From Struthio camelus (taxonomy: Eukaryota; Chordata; Aves; Struthioniformes; Struthionidae), in the NCBI RefSeq assembly GCF_040807025.1, contig NC_090946.1, forward strand, positions 78,924,641-78,988,640: a DNA stretch of 64,000 bases, read 5' to 3'. Numbering within the stretch: the stretch's first letter is position 1; the number at the start of each line of letters is the position of its first letter. The notes beneath the pieces are model-generated. The model worked only from the letters and a program-made list of their open reading frames with translations, did not search any database and was not told where the DNA came from. Below are positions 63,271 to 64,000 of this stretch, one piece after another. The translations under genes and the position numbers were made by a program.

Positions 63271-64000
63271 ACGCAAAAATACGGAAGGGTTGGATAGACC
63301 AATTTAGATCCTTTGTGAGGGTCCGGGATCCTGGTTAAAAACAAAACACACAGTGCCTTCTGTTACTTCAGACTTTCAGGCCGACAGTGCCAATAAATAA
63401 ATACTTTCAGGAAGATTTTTTTTTGAGGTATACAGCCAAAGAAAGAAAAATGTTTTGCTAAATGACTGTCTTTAAAAAAAGATCAATTTTAAGGTGTTTA
63501 AAAGGAAAAGCACGACACTGTAATTTGTAAACATAACTGACCCATAATATCTTACAATTCACTAAAAAAAAAAAACAACCACTGCTAGTCTTAATAATCG
63601 ACTGTCAGTCAGTGCCTTACACCGATGAAATATTTCGCAAGTGTTAACAGTCTCTATCATCTCTCATTTCTTTGTTTTCTATTCTTTCATGCAAGTTTTA
63701 AATTGGACAGAACCTGTATCTTCCAAATCCAATTAAACAACAAAAAAGTGCAAACCCTTAGTAGTGTAAAAAAACTCCAAACTTAGCCTGTCATTTTTCT
63801 ATTGCATTTCCAGTTTCTCGACAGCTAAGAAAAATTTCACATGATTGCACACACACAAAACTTGCATGCAAGGAATTGTCATGTTTGAGTTAAAACTAAA
63901 AATCTGGGCAGACCTGCACAACAGCTGTAACAGTAAGAGCAATTATAATTTAAAAAAATTTAAAGCCCAATACTCAAAAACATTTAGCAACTCCTTTCGG
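63271..64000. other. AT-rich noncoding DNA at the right window edge
   Basis: A/T runs only. No exon of TMEM260 and no other gene was recognised. Confidence 0.5.

Overview
The window is vertebrate nuclear DNA: long AT-leaning noncoding stretches, GT-AG introns, microsatellites, and decayed CR1, L2-like and MIR-like repeats. The repeats (CR1 3' ends, palindromic elements and a 'ccatactgggtc' family that I associate with birds, turtles and crocodilians) plus compact introns point to a sauropsid, most likely a bird. I cannot name the species, and a turtle or crocodilian is not excluded.

One protein-coding gene is certain: TMEM260 (C14orf101 in human), on the minus strand. Thirteen coding exons were rebuilt by hand between 50030 and 34680. 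Every junction is GT-AG, every phase matches, and together they give about 601 residues plus one split codon, ending at a TAG stop. This corresponds to human residue ~116 to the C terminus. The first ~115 residues, which hold the conserved acidic motif of the family, were not found in the 14 kb upstream inside the window. They either lie beyond 64000 or were missed. A single AATAAA lies 224 bases past the stop.

Layout. 1-2600: AT-rich DNA, a palindromic repeat, MIR fragments, then a CpG island (about 1890-2600) with divergent YY1-like elements and a possible short first exon on the minus strand. 2600-34430: gene-poor flank downstream of TMEM260 with CR1 and other old repeats, Z-DNA-prone microsatellites, and several blocks that look like conserved regulatory DNA (about 8.9, 11.6-12.1, 18.2, 27.4-27.8 and 31.1-31.5 kb). 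In human the OTX2 gene lies on this side of TMEM260 in convergent orientation, so OTX2 regulatory elements are a reasonable inference, not something the sequence proves. 34430-50030: TMEM260. 50031-64000: either upstream DNA or a long 5' intron, with an L2/CR1-like LINE fragment, two exon-like plus-strand segments of unknown meaning, a CpG/CRE-rich patch near 59.1 kb, and enhancer-like blocks at 59.6-60.4 and 62.9-63.3 kb. The last of these carries three exact dyad symmetries.

No bacterial, viral, CRISPR or tRNA/rRNA features were seen. Most longer open frames elsewhere are chance frames.
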